Assembly (NCBI GenBank): GCA_002796245.1
Contig: PCWT01000049.1
Coordinates: forward strand, 1 to 51,911
DNA from: Gammaproteobacteria bacterium CG11_big_fil_rev_8_21_14_0_20_46_22
GTDB lineage: Bacteria > Pseudomonadota > Gammaproteobacteria > UBA12402
DNA: 51,911 nucleotides
Direction: 5' to 3'
The notes under the pieces were generated by a model that ran no database searches, was not told the origin of the DNA, and worked only from the letters and a program-made list of their open reading frames with translations. Below are positions 33,885 to 42,459 of this stretch, in pieces. The position numbers were made by a program, and so were the translations under genes. Numbering within the stretch: the stretch's first letter is position 1; every line of letters starts with the position of its first letter.

Positions 33885-35861
33885 ATGCATTCAGTTTACG
33901 AAACCTTTACACACTGGCTGTTCCAACATGTTTATTGGGCTGCGTTTTTCACTTTTCTGATTGCGTTTTTAGAATCACTCATCATCATCGGCACTATCAT
34001 CCCAGGCTCCATTACTATGACCGCTGTCGGTATCATGATGGGTGCAGGTGTTATCAATATTCCGCTTTCGCTGTGTTTGGCCATTGCCGGCGCGTTTATC
34101 GGCGATGGCTTAAGCTATTTTATCGGTTATCGTTTTCGCGACACACTCCCCAGCAAATGGCCCTTTCGATTAGTCCCCAAGCTGATTCAAAAAGGTAAAG
34201 CCTACTTCGCTGAGCACGGCGGTAAAAGCGTGTTTATCGGGCGCTTTGTCGGCGCGATTCGTGCGATGGTGCCCGTCGTGGCCGGCATGATGCACATGAA
34301 ACCCTGGCATTATTTTCCTATCAGCTTTTGCTCGGCCATTTTGTGGGCCATCGTGTATTTGATCCCAGGTTTTTTAATCGGTTTTGCCTCAGAAGCCTTA
34401 CCGCCAGGGCTTGCCACACACGTTATTTTATACGTTTTAGGCTTCTTGGTGCTGATCTGGTTGATCTATTGGGCGATCAAAGAGTTCAGTATTCTGTTTG
34501 GCCGTATGATCGATAAATTTCTCGATCGCTGCTGGAATAAGCTCTATTTCAATCGCCGCTGGCATTGGCTCACGCGCCTCATTCAAAATGCACAAGACCC
34601 AGGTCATCATGGTCAATTTGTGATGACCGTCATGTTTATCGTTTCCGCAGCTTTATTTATTACACTCTCAGTTCAAGTCATTTTTCAACACGGCCTCACG
34701 AGCCTAAACGCGCCGATTTTGCATATCATGCGCGGTTTGCGTGATGTGGGCGTGCAAAAGTTCATGATTTTCATCTCTATTTTAGGCGATGAACAAACAC
34801 TGCTGCCCGCCATACTTTTCACCAGTATTGTTTTGTGGTTTAAGCGTTATCGCCACGCAGCTATTCATTTATTCATGGTCACCTTTATCGGCTGTCTCAT
34901 CGCTTGGCTAATGAAAGAAGGCATTCCCAGTGCGCGACCGTCTGGCATTGCTTTTATCAAAGCCACGGGCTCATACCCTAGCGGACACACCGTTTTAGCG
35001 GTTTTGTGTTTTGGCTATGTTGCCTGGCTCGTGGGTCATAGTCGCCCGAGCTTTAAAAAAGTGAGTTACTGGATTGCGAGCGCGATGATCGCACTCCTCT
35101 TTCTTTCGCGATTGTACCTGTGTGATCATTGGTTCACCGATGTGATCGGCAGCTTATTTTTAGGATTAACGGTCGTCTTCGGCGGTATCATTTCCTACAA
35201 GCGCTTTCAAGGGCGAAACTTCACACCCAAAACCTTGCTATTGCCGTTTCTATTGTTCTTCGCACTTTTTGCTGCGATCAATATGATCCGAAATTTCCAC
35301 AGCCTCTATCGCCACACTCAGCTTGTCTGGCAAGACAGTCAACTATCTCAAACACAGTGGTGGAAAACACGCACCATTATCATCGGTCGATACAGTAAAA
35401 CCGCGCTCAATCGTAATGAAGATTTTTTAAACCTTCAGTGGGCCGGCAAACTGGATACGATTATTAGGGATTTACATGCTCACAACTGGGTCGTGTTTGT
35501 TCGCAAGAAAACCTTAGAAAACCAAAACACACCGCATCAATTACTGCAATTTGACCTAATGCCCAATCTGTATGAGTCGCGACTACCGAGCTCAGTGTTG
35601 GTTAACAATCATATGCAACCCTCGCTCGTTTTGCGGCTTTGGAAAAGCGATGTCACGCTAAGCCCGAGCAACACACCGCTTTGGGTGGGGTCTATAACCT
35701 ATAATGAACGCCCAAAACATATCCTGCAAAAAAACAAAGCGGCTGATATGCAAGATATGCTTAAAGGCTTGTTGCCCTCTCTGGAAAGCGATTACCGCTG
35801 GAAAATCATTAATAACTCGCTCCTTATCATTGAGCCTAAAAACCTGGATACACCAACATGA
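33885..35861 (+). CDS. DedA / PAP2 phosphatase / LssY fusion membrane protein
   Basis: A 658-residue multi-domain membrane protein. Residues 1-200 are DedA/SNARE-associated (FLESLIIIGTIIPGSITM, GDGLSYFIGYRFRD, FIGRFVGAIRAMVPVVAGMM). Residues about 265-440 are a type 2 phosphatidic acid phosphatase: KEGIPSARPSG, SYPSGHTVLAVLC with its His, and SRLYLCDHWFTDVIGS. The rest matches an LssY-like C-terminal domain. A role in lipid flipping or undecaprenyl-phosphate and phosphatidic acid turnover is likely. In Legionella, LssY-type proteins accompany a type I secretion locus; that locus is not seen here. It overlaps sohB by 4 bp. Confidence 0.88.
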   Translation: MHSVYETFTHWLFQHVYWAAFFTFLIAFLESLIIIGTIIPGSITMTAVGIMMGAGVINIPLSLCLAIAGAFIGDGLSYFIGYRFRDTLPSKWPFRLVPKLIQKGKAYFAEHGGKSVFIGRFVGAIRAMVPVVAGMMHMKPWHYFPISFCSAILWAIVYLIPGFLIGFASEALPPGLATHVILYVLGFLVLIWLIYWAIKEFSILFGRMIDKFLDRCWNKLYFNRRWHWLTRLIQNAQDPGHHGQFVMTVMFIVSAALFITLSVQVIFQHGLTSLNAPILHIMRGLRDVGVQKFMIFISILGDEQTLLPAILFTSIVLWFKRYRHAAIHLFMVTFIGCLIAWLMKEGIPSARPSGIAFIKATGSYPSGHTVLAVLCFGYVAWLVGHSRPSFKKVSYWIASAMIALLFLSRLYLCDHWFTDVIGSLFLGLTVVFGGIISYKRFQGRNFTPKTLLLPFLLFFALFAAINMIRNFHSLYRHTQLVWQDSQLSQTQWWKTRTIIIGRYSKTALNRNEDFLNLQWAGKLDTIIRDLHAHNWVVFVRKKTLENQNTPHQLLQFDLMPNLYESRLPSSVLVNNHMQPSLVLRLWKSDVTLSPSNTPLWVGSITYNERPKHILQKNKAADMQDMLKGLLPSLESDYRWKIINNSLLIIEPKNLDTPT

Positions 35862-36829
35862 TTGATGCCTTAATACATATTTTAGTTTTCGTCGTTGAAG
35901 TCGTCGTACTGGCGCTGGCCATCGTGTTTGTCTTGGCCTCGATTATTGGCTTGAGTGCCAAAGCCAAAGCACAAAACAAAGTGAGCGTAAAAAACCTCAA
36001 TGAACACTTTAATGAGCTTGCTCAAACAGTATTGAGCGAAGCAGACAAGCCCGCGAAAAAACAACACAAAAAAGCGGCCAAAAAAGCCAAGAAAAACCCG
36101 CCTAAACACACACTGTTCGTTGTTGATTTCTCAGGCGACATTCGTGCCAGCCAATCGACCGCACTGCGCCAAGAAATCTCCACCGTATTGCTGGCCGCTA
36201 AAAAAGGCGACGAAGTGTTTATCCGGCTTGAAAGCCCAGGCGGCTTGGTCAACGCCTACGGTTTTGCCGCCTCACAATTGCAACGCGTGAAAGACGCCGG
36301 CCTTAAACTCACCGTCGCCGTCGATCAAGTGGCTGCTAGCGGCGGGTATATGATGGCGTGCGTGGCCGACCGCATTATCGCCGCCCCCTTCGCGATCATC
36401 GGGTCGATTGGTGTGATTTTACAAATGCCAAACTTTAACAAATGGCTAAAAAAACACGATATCGATTTCGAGCAACTTTCCGCCGGCGAATACAAACGCA
36501 CCCTCACCTTGCTGGGTGAAAACACGACGGAAAAACGCGAAAAAATGCAGCACGATATCGATGCAACACACGATTTATTCAAACAGCATGTCGCTGATCA
36601 TCGCCCGAACCTGGACATTAGCAAAGTCGCCACCGGTGAATACTGGTACGGCAAGCGTGCCCTAGAACTTGGCCTAGTCGATGAGCTTAAAACCAGCGAT
36701 GATTTTTTACTCGCAGCACGACAACATTGGCAACTGCGCCTAGTGAAACTGCACAGCAAACGTGGTTTCATGCAGCGCTTACGACAAGGCGCTGAAACCT
36801 TGCTTGCCACACAACAGACCGCGCCCTAA
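35858..36829 (+). CDS. sohB: Inner-membrane peptidase SohB (S49 family)
   Basis: A 323-residue SppA/SohB protease. An N-terminal membrane helix and a Lys-rich linker (KPAKKQHKKAAKKAKK) precede the protease domain: LFVVDFSGDIRAS, LESPGGLVNAYGFAASQL, the nucleophile region DQVAASGGYMMACVADRIIAAPFAIIGSIGVI, and the C-terminal GEYWYGKRALELGLVDEL. It probably cleaves signal peptides or membrane fragments. Its stop overlaps the murB start (TAATG). Confidence 0.9.
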   Translation: MIDALIHILVFVVEVVVLALAIVFVLASIIGLSAKAKAQNKVSVKNLNEHFNELAQTVLSEADKPAKKQHKKAAKKAKKNPPKHTLFVVDFSGDIRASQSTALRQEISTVLLAAKKGDEVFIRLESPGGLVNAYGFAASQLQRVKDAGLKLTVAVDQVAASGGYMMACVADRIIAAPFAIIGSIGVILQMPNFNKWLKKHDIDFEQLSAGEYKRTLTLLGENTTEKREKMQHDIDATHDLFKQHVADHRPNLDISKVATGEYWYGKRALELGLVDELKTSDDFLLAARQHWQLRLVKLHSKRGFMQRLRQGAETLLATQQTAP

Positions 36830-37866
36830 TGCCTGTTGATATCCAGCACAATGTCTGCCTAAAAGCACTCAATACCTTGGCAATGCCGGTCAAAGCCAAA
36901 AGTTTTGTCGCACCTAGAAACCTCGATGAACTTAAAGAAATTATCCAACACGAAACGGGCCCGTTTTTTATTCTCGGCGGTGGCAGCAATTGTTTATTCG
37001 CCCACGATATTGATGCGTTAGTCATACATCCACAAATTTTCGATATGCGTGTACTGGAAGAAACGCCCCAGGAAGTGTTAGTCGAGTTTGGCGCCGGTGT
37101 TCCTTGGCACGAAGCGGTGACCTACTGTGTGAAAGAGCAATTTTACGGCATTGAAAATCTGGCACTTATTCCAGGCCTCGTGGGCGCTGCGCCCATACAA
37201 AATATTGGTGCTTATGGTGTGGAACTGTGCGATGTGTTTCACTCACTCGACGCAATGGACATAAAAACCGGCGAGCTTGTGCAATTTAATCGAGACGCTT
37301 GTCATTTTGGCTATCGCGACAGCGTGTTTAAACACGAAGCAAAAGGTTTGTACTGTATTACTGCGGTCAGACTGTGTTTGTCTAAAACACCCGCCTTAAA
37401 AACACGCTATCGCACATTGGATGAGTATTTACAAACACACCATATTATCAACCCCACAATCGATGATGTCTTTTGTGCAGTCATGAACATTCGCCAAAGC
37501 AAACTGCCCGACCCGAAAAAACTGGCCAATGCCGGCAGTTTTTTTAAAAACCCCATCGTCACGCGCGAAGTGTATGAAACACTGAAAGAACATGCCCAAC
37601 ATTTACCGCAATTTTCAGTTGATCAACAGCGGGTAAAAATCCCGGCTGCTTGGCTCATTGAACAATGTGGTTTCAAAGGGTATCGCTTGGGCGACGCTGG
37701 CGTACACACCGAGCAGGCCCTGGTCATTGTCAATCACGGCCAGGCTAGCGCCAAAGATATTTTAGCGCTGTCCAAACTCATTCAAACTCAGGTGTATGAG
37801 CGTTTCGGTCTTCATCTTGAACCTGAGGTTAATATACCTAACCTAGAAACGGCACCAGGCGTCTGA
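36829..37866 (+). CDS. murB: UDP-N-acetylenolpyruvoylglucosamine reductase
   Basis: A 345-residue type I MurB that reduces the enolpyruvyl group to give UDP-MurNAc. FAD sites include FILGGGSNCLF and GIENLALIPGLVGAAPIQNIGAYGVEL; the proton-donor Ser is in NAGSFFKNP, and the C-terminal domain 3 (LIEQCGFKGYRLGDAGVHTEQALVIVN) is of E. coli type. It is coupled to sohB, an uncommon partner. Confidence 0.94.
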   Translation: MPVDIQHNVCLKALNTLAMPVKAKSFVAPRNLDELKEIIQHETGPFFILGGGSNCLFAHDIDALVIHPQIFDMRVLEETPQEVLVEFGAGVPWHEAVTYCVKEQFYGIENLALIPGLVGAAPIQNIGAYGVELCDVFHSLDAMDIKTGELVQFNRDACHFGYRDSVFKHEAKGLYCITAVRLCLSKTPALKTRYRTLDEYLQTHHIINPTIDDVFCAVMNIRQSKLPDPKKLANAGSFFKNPIVTREVYETLKEHAQHLPQFSVDQQRVKIPAAWLIEQCGFKGYRLGDAGVHTEQALVIVNHGQASAKDILALSKLIQTQVYERFGLHLEPEVNIPNLETAPGV

Positions 37867-37880
37867 TCATCTGTCATTTT

Positions 37881-37913
37881 CTTAAGGTTTATTTAAGCTT
37901 TTCACCGTAAAAT
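37881..37913 (+). promoter_or_regulatory. PmrA-box-like operator and promoter before an unknown gene
   Basis: CTTAAG (37881-37886), five bases, TTTAAG (37892-37897), ten bases, then TAAAAT (37908-37913). The first part fits the PmrA consensus YTTAAK-N5-YTTAAK exactly, and partly the Legionella form cTTAATatT-N2-cTTAATatT. The -10-like box lies 37 bp before the ATG at 37950. A PmrA/QseB-like regulator is encoded at 15546. Confidence 0.5.
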
Positions 37914-37949
37914 AGGCATCATAGTTATTTAAATGAGATGGAGATTATC

Positions 37950-39068
37950 ATGCCAAAAGTCAACGTAGCCGCCGCCGACCTAGCCGACCTCCTCGGCGTA
38001 GCCGGGCGCCGCGATGCAGAGCTTCGTCGCGTTTTTAAAGAGCAGATCTTACGTCGCCAACAGAAATTAGAGTTGCCGCACCTCTCCAGGAACGCTAGTT
38101 TACTAACGCTTAAGACAGAAATTGCCCAAGGGCTAGTTCCCCTCACAAACCTTGTAAAAAAAGCTATTGATCCAAGAGAAGAAGTTAAAGTTAAAACTAA
38201 CACTGACGAATGGTTTAGCCTGATGGTTTTTTTGTCTTGGTTAAACGAGCATCTAGGGGCTTTTAAAGCTTTAGTGCGATCGTCCACACCCGAACCCGAC
38301 CCTGAGACCTTGTTGCAACTATTTCGCCTTCTTGAACAACTAAACGAGCTTCATGAAAAATCAAGCTCCTGGGAAGAAGGCAAGAGGGCAACGGGGATAA
38401 AACAGCTCACGGATGGCACACGCATGCAGATTCGAGGTATCCAAGGCGACCTGCTTAAGCTTGTTGACTGTCTGGCATTCGATATCTTCTTGAGTAATAA
38501 TCAGCACCGAAGAGAACAGGCACAACAGGCACCCCACAGTACGCTAACCGTCATGCAGGACGCCTATGGAAGAGAACCAGCAACGCTAACCGTCCTGCAG
38601 GACGCCTATGGAAGACAAAAAGCAAGGGTAGGGACCCTGCGGCTAGCCCTGATAAGCCTCTCTGAGCAATATTACGCTCAATCACTAACGGATCAAGCAA
38701 GAGCACTTTTCGCTTCCCACCTAAGAAAATGCTTAGGCACACTGTCTTCACTAAGCAATCTATACAAAAGCCTAGACTGGCTGTTAAGAAATGAAGTACC
38801 GTTTAAGCAAGAGGAGATAAAGACGTTCCTGGTGCCTGAAAGTGTGCTCATTCAATCGCTTATACTTCTGCTAGACCCAGTGAGAGCCGCTCTGGAAGCA
38901 GCCAGGTCTGCTGCTCCACCGGCGGCAGCCGCTCAACCGCCTTCTTCGGCCGCTGCTATTTGCAACGACGCGCCGCCGCCAGCACGGATGCCAATAGCAG
39001 GGACACTCTTTCGTGTCAATCATCAACATGCAGTGCCACCAGAGACTCCTCCTCCCCACCCAAAATGA
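37950..39068 (+). CDS. Unknown protein with internal duplication and Pro/Ala-rich tail (candidate effector)
   Basis: A 372-residue protein I do not recognise. It is mostly helical and soluble, without signal peptide or membrane helix. Residues about 198-225 hold two tandem 14-residue units, TLTVMQDAYGREPA and TLTVLQDAYGRQKA. Residues about 310-345 are Ala/Pro rich, followed by a His/Pro tail. The start at 37950 is chosen for GGAG 8 bases upstream; a further ATG at 37938 overlaps it. It is a single-gene unit behind a PmrA-box-like promoter, between murB and miaB, where related genomes would not be expected to carry it. Secretion is inferred from promoter and composition only. Confidence 0.6.
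   Translation: MPKVNVAAADLADLLGVAGRRDAELRRVFKEQILRRQQKLELPHLSRNASLLTLKTEIAQGLVPLTNLVKKAIDPREEVKVKTNTDEWFSLMVFLSWLNEHLGAFKALVRSSTPEPDPETLLQLFRLLEQLNELHEKSSSWEEGKRATGIKQLTDGTRMQIRGIQGDLLKLVDCLAFDIFLSNNQHRREQAQQAPHSTLTVMQDAYGREPATLTVLQDAYGRQKARVGTLRLALISLSEQYYAQSLTDQARALFASHLRKCLGTLSSLSNLYKSLDWLLRNEVPFKQEEIKTFLVPESVLIQSLILLLDPVRAALEAARSAAPPAAAAQPPSSAAAICNDAPPPARMPIAGTLFRVNHQHAVPPETPPPHPK
38541..38624 (+). repeat. Tandem 42-bp duplication inside the unknown gene
   Basis: Two 42-bp units (38541-38582 and 38583-38624) begin ACGCTAACCGTC and share TGCAGGACGCCTATGGAAGA, differing mainly at the 3' end. The duplication is in frame and recent enough to remain clear at the DNA level. Confidence 0.85.
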
Positions 39069-39117
39069 GCCTGAGTTCATGAAGGGCTGTTGACGGAGCG
39101 GGCGAAAGCCATGTTGG

Positions 39118-39142
39118 CCAGCACAAGCCTGCCTTGTGCTGG
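39118..39142 (+). terminator. Hairpin between the unknown gene and miaB
   Basis: A perfect 10-bp stem, CCAGCACAAG-cctgc-CTTGTGCTGG, 50 bp after the stop at 39068. There is no strong T-run, only CGATTAAAATT, so it may be a weak terminator. Its right arm contains the putative -35 of miaB. Confidence 0.45.
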
Positions 39143-39162
39143 CGATTAAAATTCGCTAGAAT
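39134..39162 (+). promoter_or_regulatory. Putative miaB promoter
   Basis: TTGTGC (39134-39139), a 17-bp spacer and TAGAAT (39157-39162), 29 bp before the miaB ATG. The -35 is inside the stem of the upstream hairpin. Confidence 0.5.
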
Positions 39163-39190
39163 TGCGCAAATTTAAAACAAGGCGAGCAGC

Positions 39191-40528
39191 ATGAGCACCA
39201 AAAAAGTCTTCATCAAAACTTACGGTTGTGCGATGAACGAGTACGACTCCAACCGCATGCTCGATGTGTTGGCCGATCAAGCCAACACGGTGGAAACCAA
39301 AACCATTGAAGATGCCGATATCATTTTGTTAAACACCTGCTCGATTCGTGAAAAAGCGCAAGAGAAAGTGTTCTCAGAGCTGGGTCGTATTCGAAAGCTT
39401 AAAGAAAAAAAACCTGATTTAAAAATTGGTGTGGGCGGTTGCGTGGCGAGCCAAGAAGGCAAACTTATCGCCCGGCGCGCGCCGTATGTGGATGTGGTTT
39501 TTGGCCCACAAACGATTCACCGCTTACCTGAGCTTGTTAAGCAGGCAGAAACCTCAAAAAAAGTCGTGGTTGATATTTCTTTTCCGGAAATTGAAAAATT
39601 CGATAAATTACCCGAGCCTTCAGTGAAAGGCGTAAGCGCCATGGTCTCCATCATGGAAGGCTGCAATAAATACTGTACGTTTTGTGTGGTGCCTTACACA
39701 CGCGGCGAAGAAATTAGCCGCCCGTTTAACGATGTGCTTCGCGAGTGCATCGGCTTAGCCGAAAAAGGTGTGCGCGAAATCACATTTTTAGGCCAAAACG
39801 TGAATGATTACCAAGGCAAAATGGCGGATGGTGAAGTCGCAGACCTGGCTTTATTGATTCATACCGCGGCTGCGATTGACGGCATCGATCGCATTCGCTT
39901 TACCACCTCTCACCCGAACGCATTTTCTGAAAATTTGATCGACGCTTATGCTGAAGTACCTCAGCTCGCCAACCAACTGCATTTACCCGTGCAATCAGGC
40001 TCCGACCGTATCTTGGCTGCCATGAAGCGTAACCACACGATTTTGGAGTATAAATCTAAGCTGCGTAAATTACGTAAAGTACGCCCAGATATTTATATTA
40101 GCTCGGATTTTATCGTGGGTTTTCCCGGTGAAACAGAAGCTGACTTTGAAAAAACCCTGGATTTAGTGCGCGAGATTGGTTTTGATTTTTCATTCAGCTT
40201 TATTTATTCACCACGCCCCGGCACACCCGCGGCCAGCTTGCCGGATAACACGCCCTTAGACGTTAAAAAAGAACGCTTAGCACGCTTGCAAGCACTGCTC
40301 ACTGAAAACACGCAAAAATATTCGCGCGCCATGGTCGGTACCGTGCAAAAAGTGCTGGTTACCGGGGCAGCTAAAAAACACGAAGGTCAGCTCACGGGCC
40401 GCACGGAAAATAACCGCATTGTGAACTTTGAAGGCAACCCACGCTTGGTGAATACTTTTGTCGATATCCACATCACACAAGCGCAACCGAACTCTTTGCG
40501 CGGAGAAATTGTCACGCAGGGAGAATAG
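39191..40528 (+). CDS. miaB: tRNA-2-methylthio-N6-isopentenyladenosine37 synthase
   Basis: A 445-residue radical-SAM methylthiotransferase. The N-terminal UPF0004 domain has [33 protein letters not shown] and GGCVASQEG with three cluster Cys. The radical-SAM motif is CNKYCTFC in [20 protein letters not shown]-terminal TRAM domain ends at GEIVTQGE. It modifies A37 of tRNAs reading UNN codons. Normally followed by phoH-ybeY-corC, but here two genes intervene. Confidence 0.95.
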   Translation: MSTKKVFIKTYGCAMNEYDSNRMLDVLADQANTVETKTIEDADIILLNTCSIREKAQEKVFSELGRIRKLKEKKPDLKIGVGGCVASQEGKLIARRAPYVDVVFGPQTIHRLPELVKQAETSKKVVVDISFPEIEKFDKLPEPSVKGVSAMVSIMEGCNKYCTFCVVPYTRGEEISRPFNDVLRECIGLAEKGVREITFLGQNVNDYQGKMADGEVADLALLIHTAAAIDGIDRIRFTTSHPNAFSENLIDAYAEVPQLANQLHLPVQSGSDRILAAMKRNHTILEYKSKLRKLRKVRPDIYISSDFIVGFPGETEADFEKTLDLVREIGFDFSFSFIYSPRPGTPAASLPDNTPLDVKKERLARLQALLTENTQKYSRAMVGTVQKVLVTGAAKKHEGQLTGRTENNRIVNFEGNPRLVNTFVDIHITQAQPNSLRGEIVTQGE

Positions 40529-40529
40529 G

Positions 40530-41483
40530 ATGACGATCGGTCTGATCATCGGCGCCACACCAGAAGAAACGAAGCGGCGTGAAAAGCAAATCCATCAGTG
40601 GCGAGAGGCTTTAAACGCGCAGCTTGCACCGGGCGAGTTACAAGTCTGGCCCAACATCGACCAATCCACCATTGAATACTTGATCCTTTGGAATCACCCT
40701 ATCGGCATGCTCAAGCAGTGTCCCCGCTTAAAGGCTGTGACCTCGCTCGGCGCAGGCGTGAACCATATCCTGGCCGATGAGTCACTACCCCGTGATTTAC
40801 CCGTTGCACGTGTTACAGACACGGTGCTCTCACGTGATATGACACACTATGTGATTCAGGCTGTGCTTAACCAAAGCCGCATGCTGGATCGTTTTCGTGA
40901 AGGCCAAACGCGTAAAGAATGGCGACAAACACCGCCCTTTACACTGAACGATGAGCTCACTGTGGGCATCATGGGCTTGGGCGAAATTGGTCAGCACATT
41001 GCTCGCGCCTTGCAGTCGATTAATATACCCGTGATTGGCTGGAGTCGTAGACTGAAGACCCTGGAAAGTATGCCCTGTTTTGACGAAGCCGGCCTGGATG
41101 AATTTTTAGCTAACAGCCATATTTTAGTGTGTATTTTACCGCTGACGCCTGCAACAGAAGGCATTTTAAACCTTGAGCTCATGCAAAAACTGCCCAAAGG
41201 TGCTTACATCATCAACATCGCGCGTGGGCAGCACTTGGTGGAAGCCGATTTAATCACTGCTTGCGACAACGACCAGCTCTCTGGTGCCAAACTCGATGTG
41301 TTTCACACTGAGCCACTCCCGCAGGACCACCCCTTTTGGACACACCCCAAGATCGAGATCACCCCGCATAATGCAGGCGTCTCGCTGCCCGCCAACGTCG
41401 CCCCGTTTTTGCTTGAGAACTACCGCAGAGTACAACGAGGCGAAACCCTGCTCAATCAAGTTGAAATCACGCAGGGTTACTGA
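40530..41483 (+). CDS. Glyoxylate/hydroxypyruvate reductase A-like 2-hydroxyacid dehydrogenase
   Basis: A 317-residue D-2-hydroxyacid dehydrogenase similar to GhrA. Rossmann motif GLGEIGQHIARAL, the catalytic Arg in NIARGQHLVEADL, Glu in DVFHTEPLPQDHPFW and His in ITPHNAGVS are all seen. It likely reduces glyoxylate or hydroxypyruvate with NADPH. It starts one base after the miaB stop; the start at 40530 follows GGGAGAATAGG. Its 3' end faces the unknown gene at 41503. Confidence 0.88.
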   Translation: MTIGLIIGATPEETKRREKQIHQWREALNAQLAPGELQVWPNIDQSTIEYLILWNHPIGMLKQCPRLKAVTSLGAGVNHILADESLPRDLPVARVTDTVLSRDMTHYVIQAVLNQSRMLDRFREGQTRKEWRQTPPFTLNDELTVGIMGLGEIGQHIARALQSINIPVIGWSRRLKTLESMPCFDEAGLDEFLANSHILVCILPLTPATEGILNLELMQKLPKGAYIINIARGQHLVEADLITACDNDQLSGAKLDVFHTEPLPQDHPFWTHPKIEITPHNAGVSLPANVAPFLLENYRRVQRGETLLNQVEITQGY

Positions 41484-41502
41484 CTATAGAGACAACCTGC
41501 TT

Positions 41503-42294
41503 TTAAGCCGCTGCTGCTGATGATGATGGAGCAGCTTGCCTTTGCGCCTCTTGCATCTCTTCAATCGCATCAAACAATGCTGCCGCCGTTTTGACGAGAA
41601 CCGCATAACCTTTGATCTTGGATTCGTGCTGAATCTTTCCTAGCGTGGTTTTGACTTCAGTAAAATCAGGCTGCTGATGGCCTAGATTGCTTGCCGCAGA
41701 AAGGGCATCCCCAAGCATGCGCTCTTTTGTCTGGGCAAAATGTAAGGTATGCCTTTTTCCAGCCTTTTCAAAACGTGACTGAGATCGAACGTGCGCAGCA
41801 AAAAAACGGTCTTTCGCTGCTTGAAGGCGATTTTCTATGTTACTACTACTTAAGGAAAATGTGCTATCTGAAGCAGCGCTACTTAATAAAGGCTGAGTCT
41901 CTCCTGATCGCTGATGCGATTTAAGCATATCGCGCTTGATATTTGGATGAGACTGAAGAAGATCCATAACAGCGCTTTGGCTTTGTGCTTTACTAATCCC
42001 TCGGTTTAAATCTGACAAAAAAGGCGCCATGCGGCTCGTTTCGAGACCCCCTTTCATTTCATCTGATCCAGGCGTTGGTGGCTCTGGCGCATCCTGCGGG
42101 ACAGCGCCATTGCCTAAGCAGAGCATGGGAATAATAATGACAAAAAAGAATATACCGAGAGTGCTATAGCCAGCATAGTGTCGTTTAGCAATCCGCCTAT
42201 TAATGATGTCGTGAGCGAGATTTTTTAATTCTGATAACTCTAGCTGTTCAAGGCTTGTGTTGATGAAGGCGATAGGATCTTTTTTTCTAGACAT
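41503..42294 (-). CDS. Unknown single-pass membrane protein with E-rich C-terminus (candidate effector)
   Basis: A 263-residue protein of no family known to me. MSRKKDPIAFINTSLEQLELSEL leads to one strong hydrophobic segment, STLGIFFFVIIIPMLCL, then a long Ser/Ala/Gln-rich, probably helical region. The last 21 residues contain AIEEMQEAQRQ followed by APSSSAAAA: a Glu cluster 15-19 residues from the end and a small-residue tail, the composition of Dot/Icm (type IVB) secretion signals in Legionellales. The start at 42294 has GAGAGG upstream; an ATG at 42414 would add 40 residues. It is inserted between miaB/ghrA and phoH. Effector status is inference. Confidence 0.6.
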   Translation of the reverse strand: MSRKKDPIAFINTSLEQLELSELKNLAHDIINRRIAKRHYAGYSTLGIFFFVIIIPMLCLGNGAVPQDAPEPPTPGSDEMKGGLETSRMAPFLSDLNRGISKAQSQSAVMDLLQSHPNIKRDMLKSHQRSGETQPLLSSAASDSTFSLSSSNIENRLQAAKDRFFAAHVRSQSRFEKAGKRHTLHFAQTKERMLGDALSAASNLGHQQPDFTEVKTTLGKIQHESKIKGYAVLVKTAAALFDAIEEMQEAQRQAAPSSSAAAA

Positions 42295-42459
42295 GGAGTT
42301 AACCTCTCTTTTTCTGCTTCTGCACATTCCAACATTGGTCAAAAAAAAGTCAACCAAAAGCCTCGTTTTTTCGATTGATTTTTGCACATCATTTAGAATG
42401 CCTGGAGTTGGCAATTAAAAACATGACGCCTAGCCATCGCTTGCGAGCTAGACCGTTTA

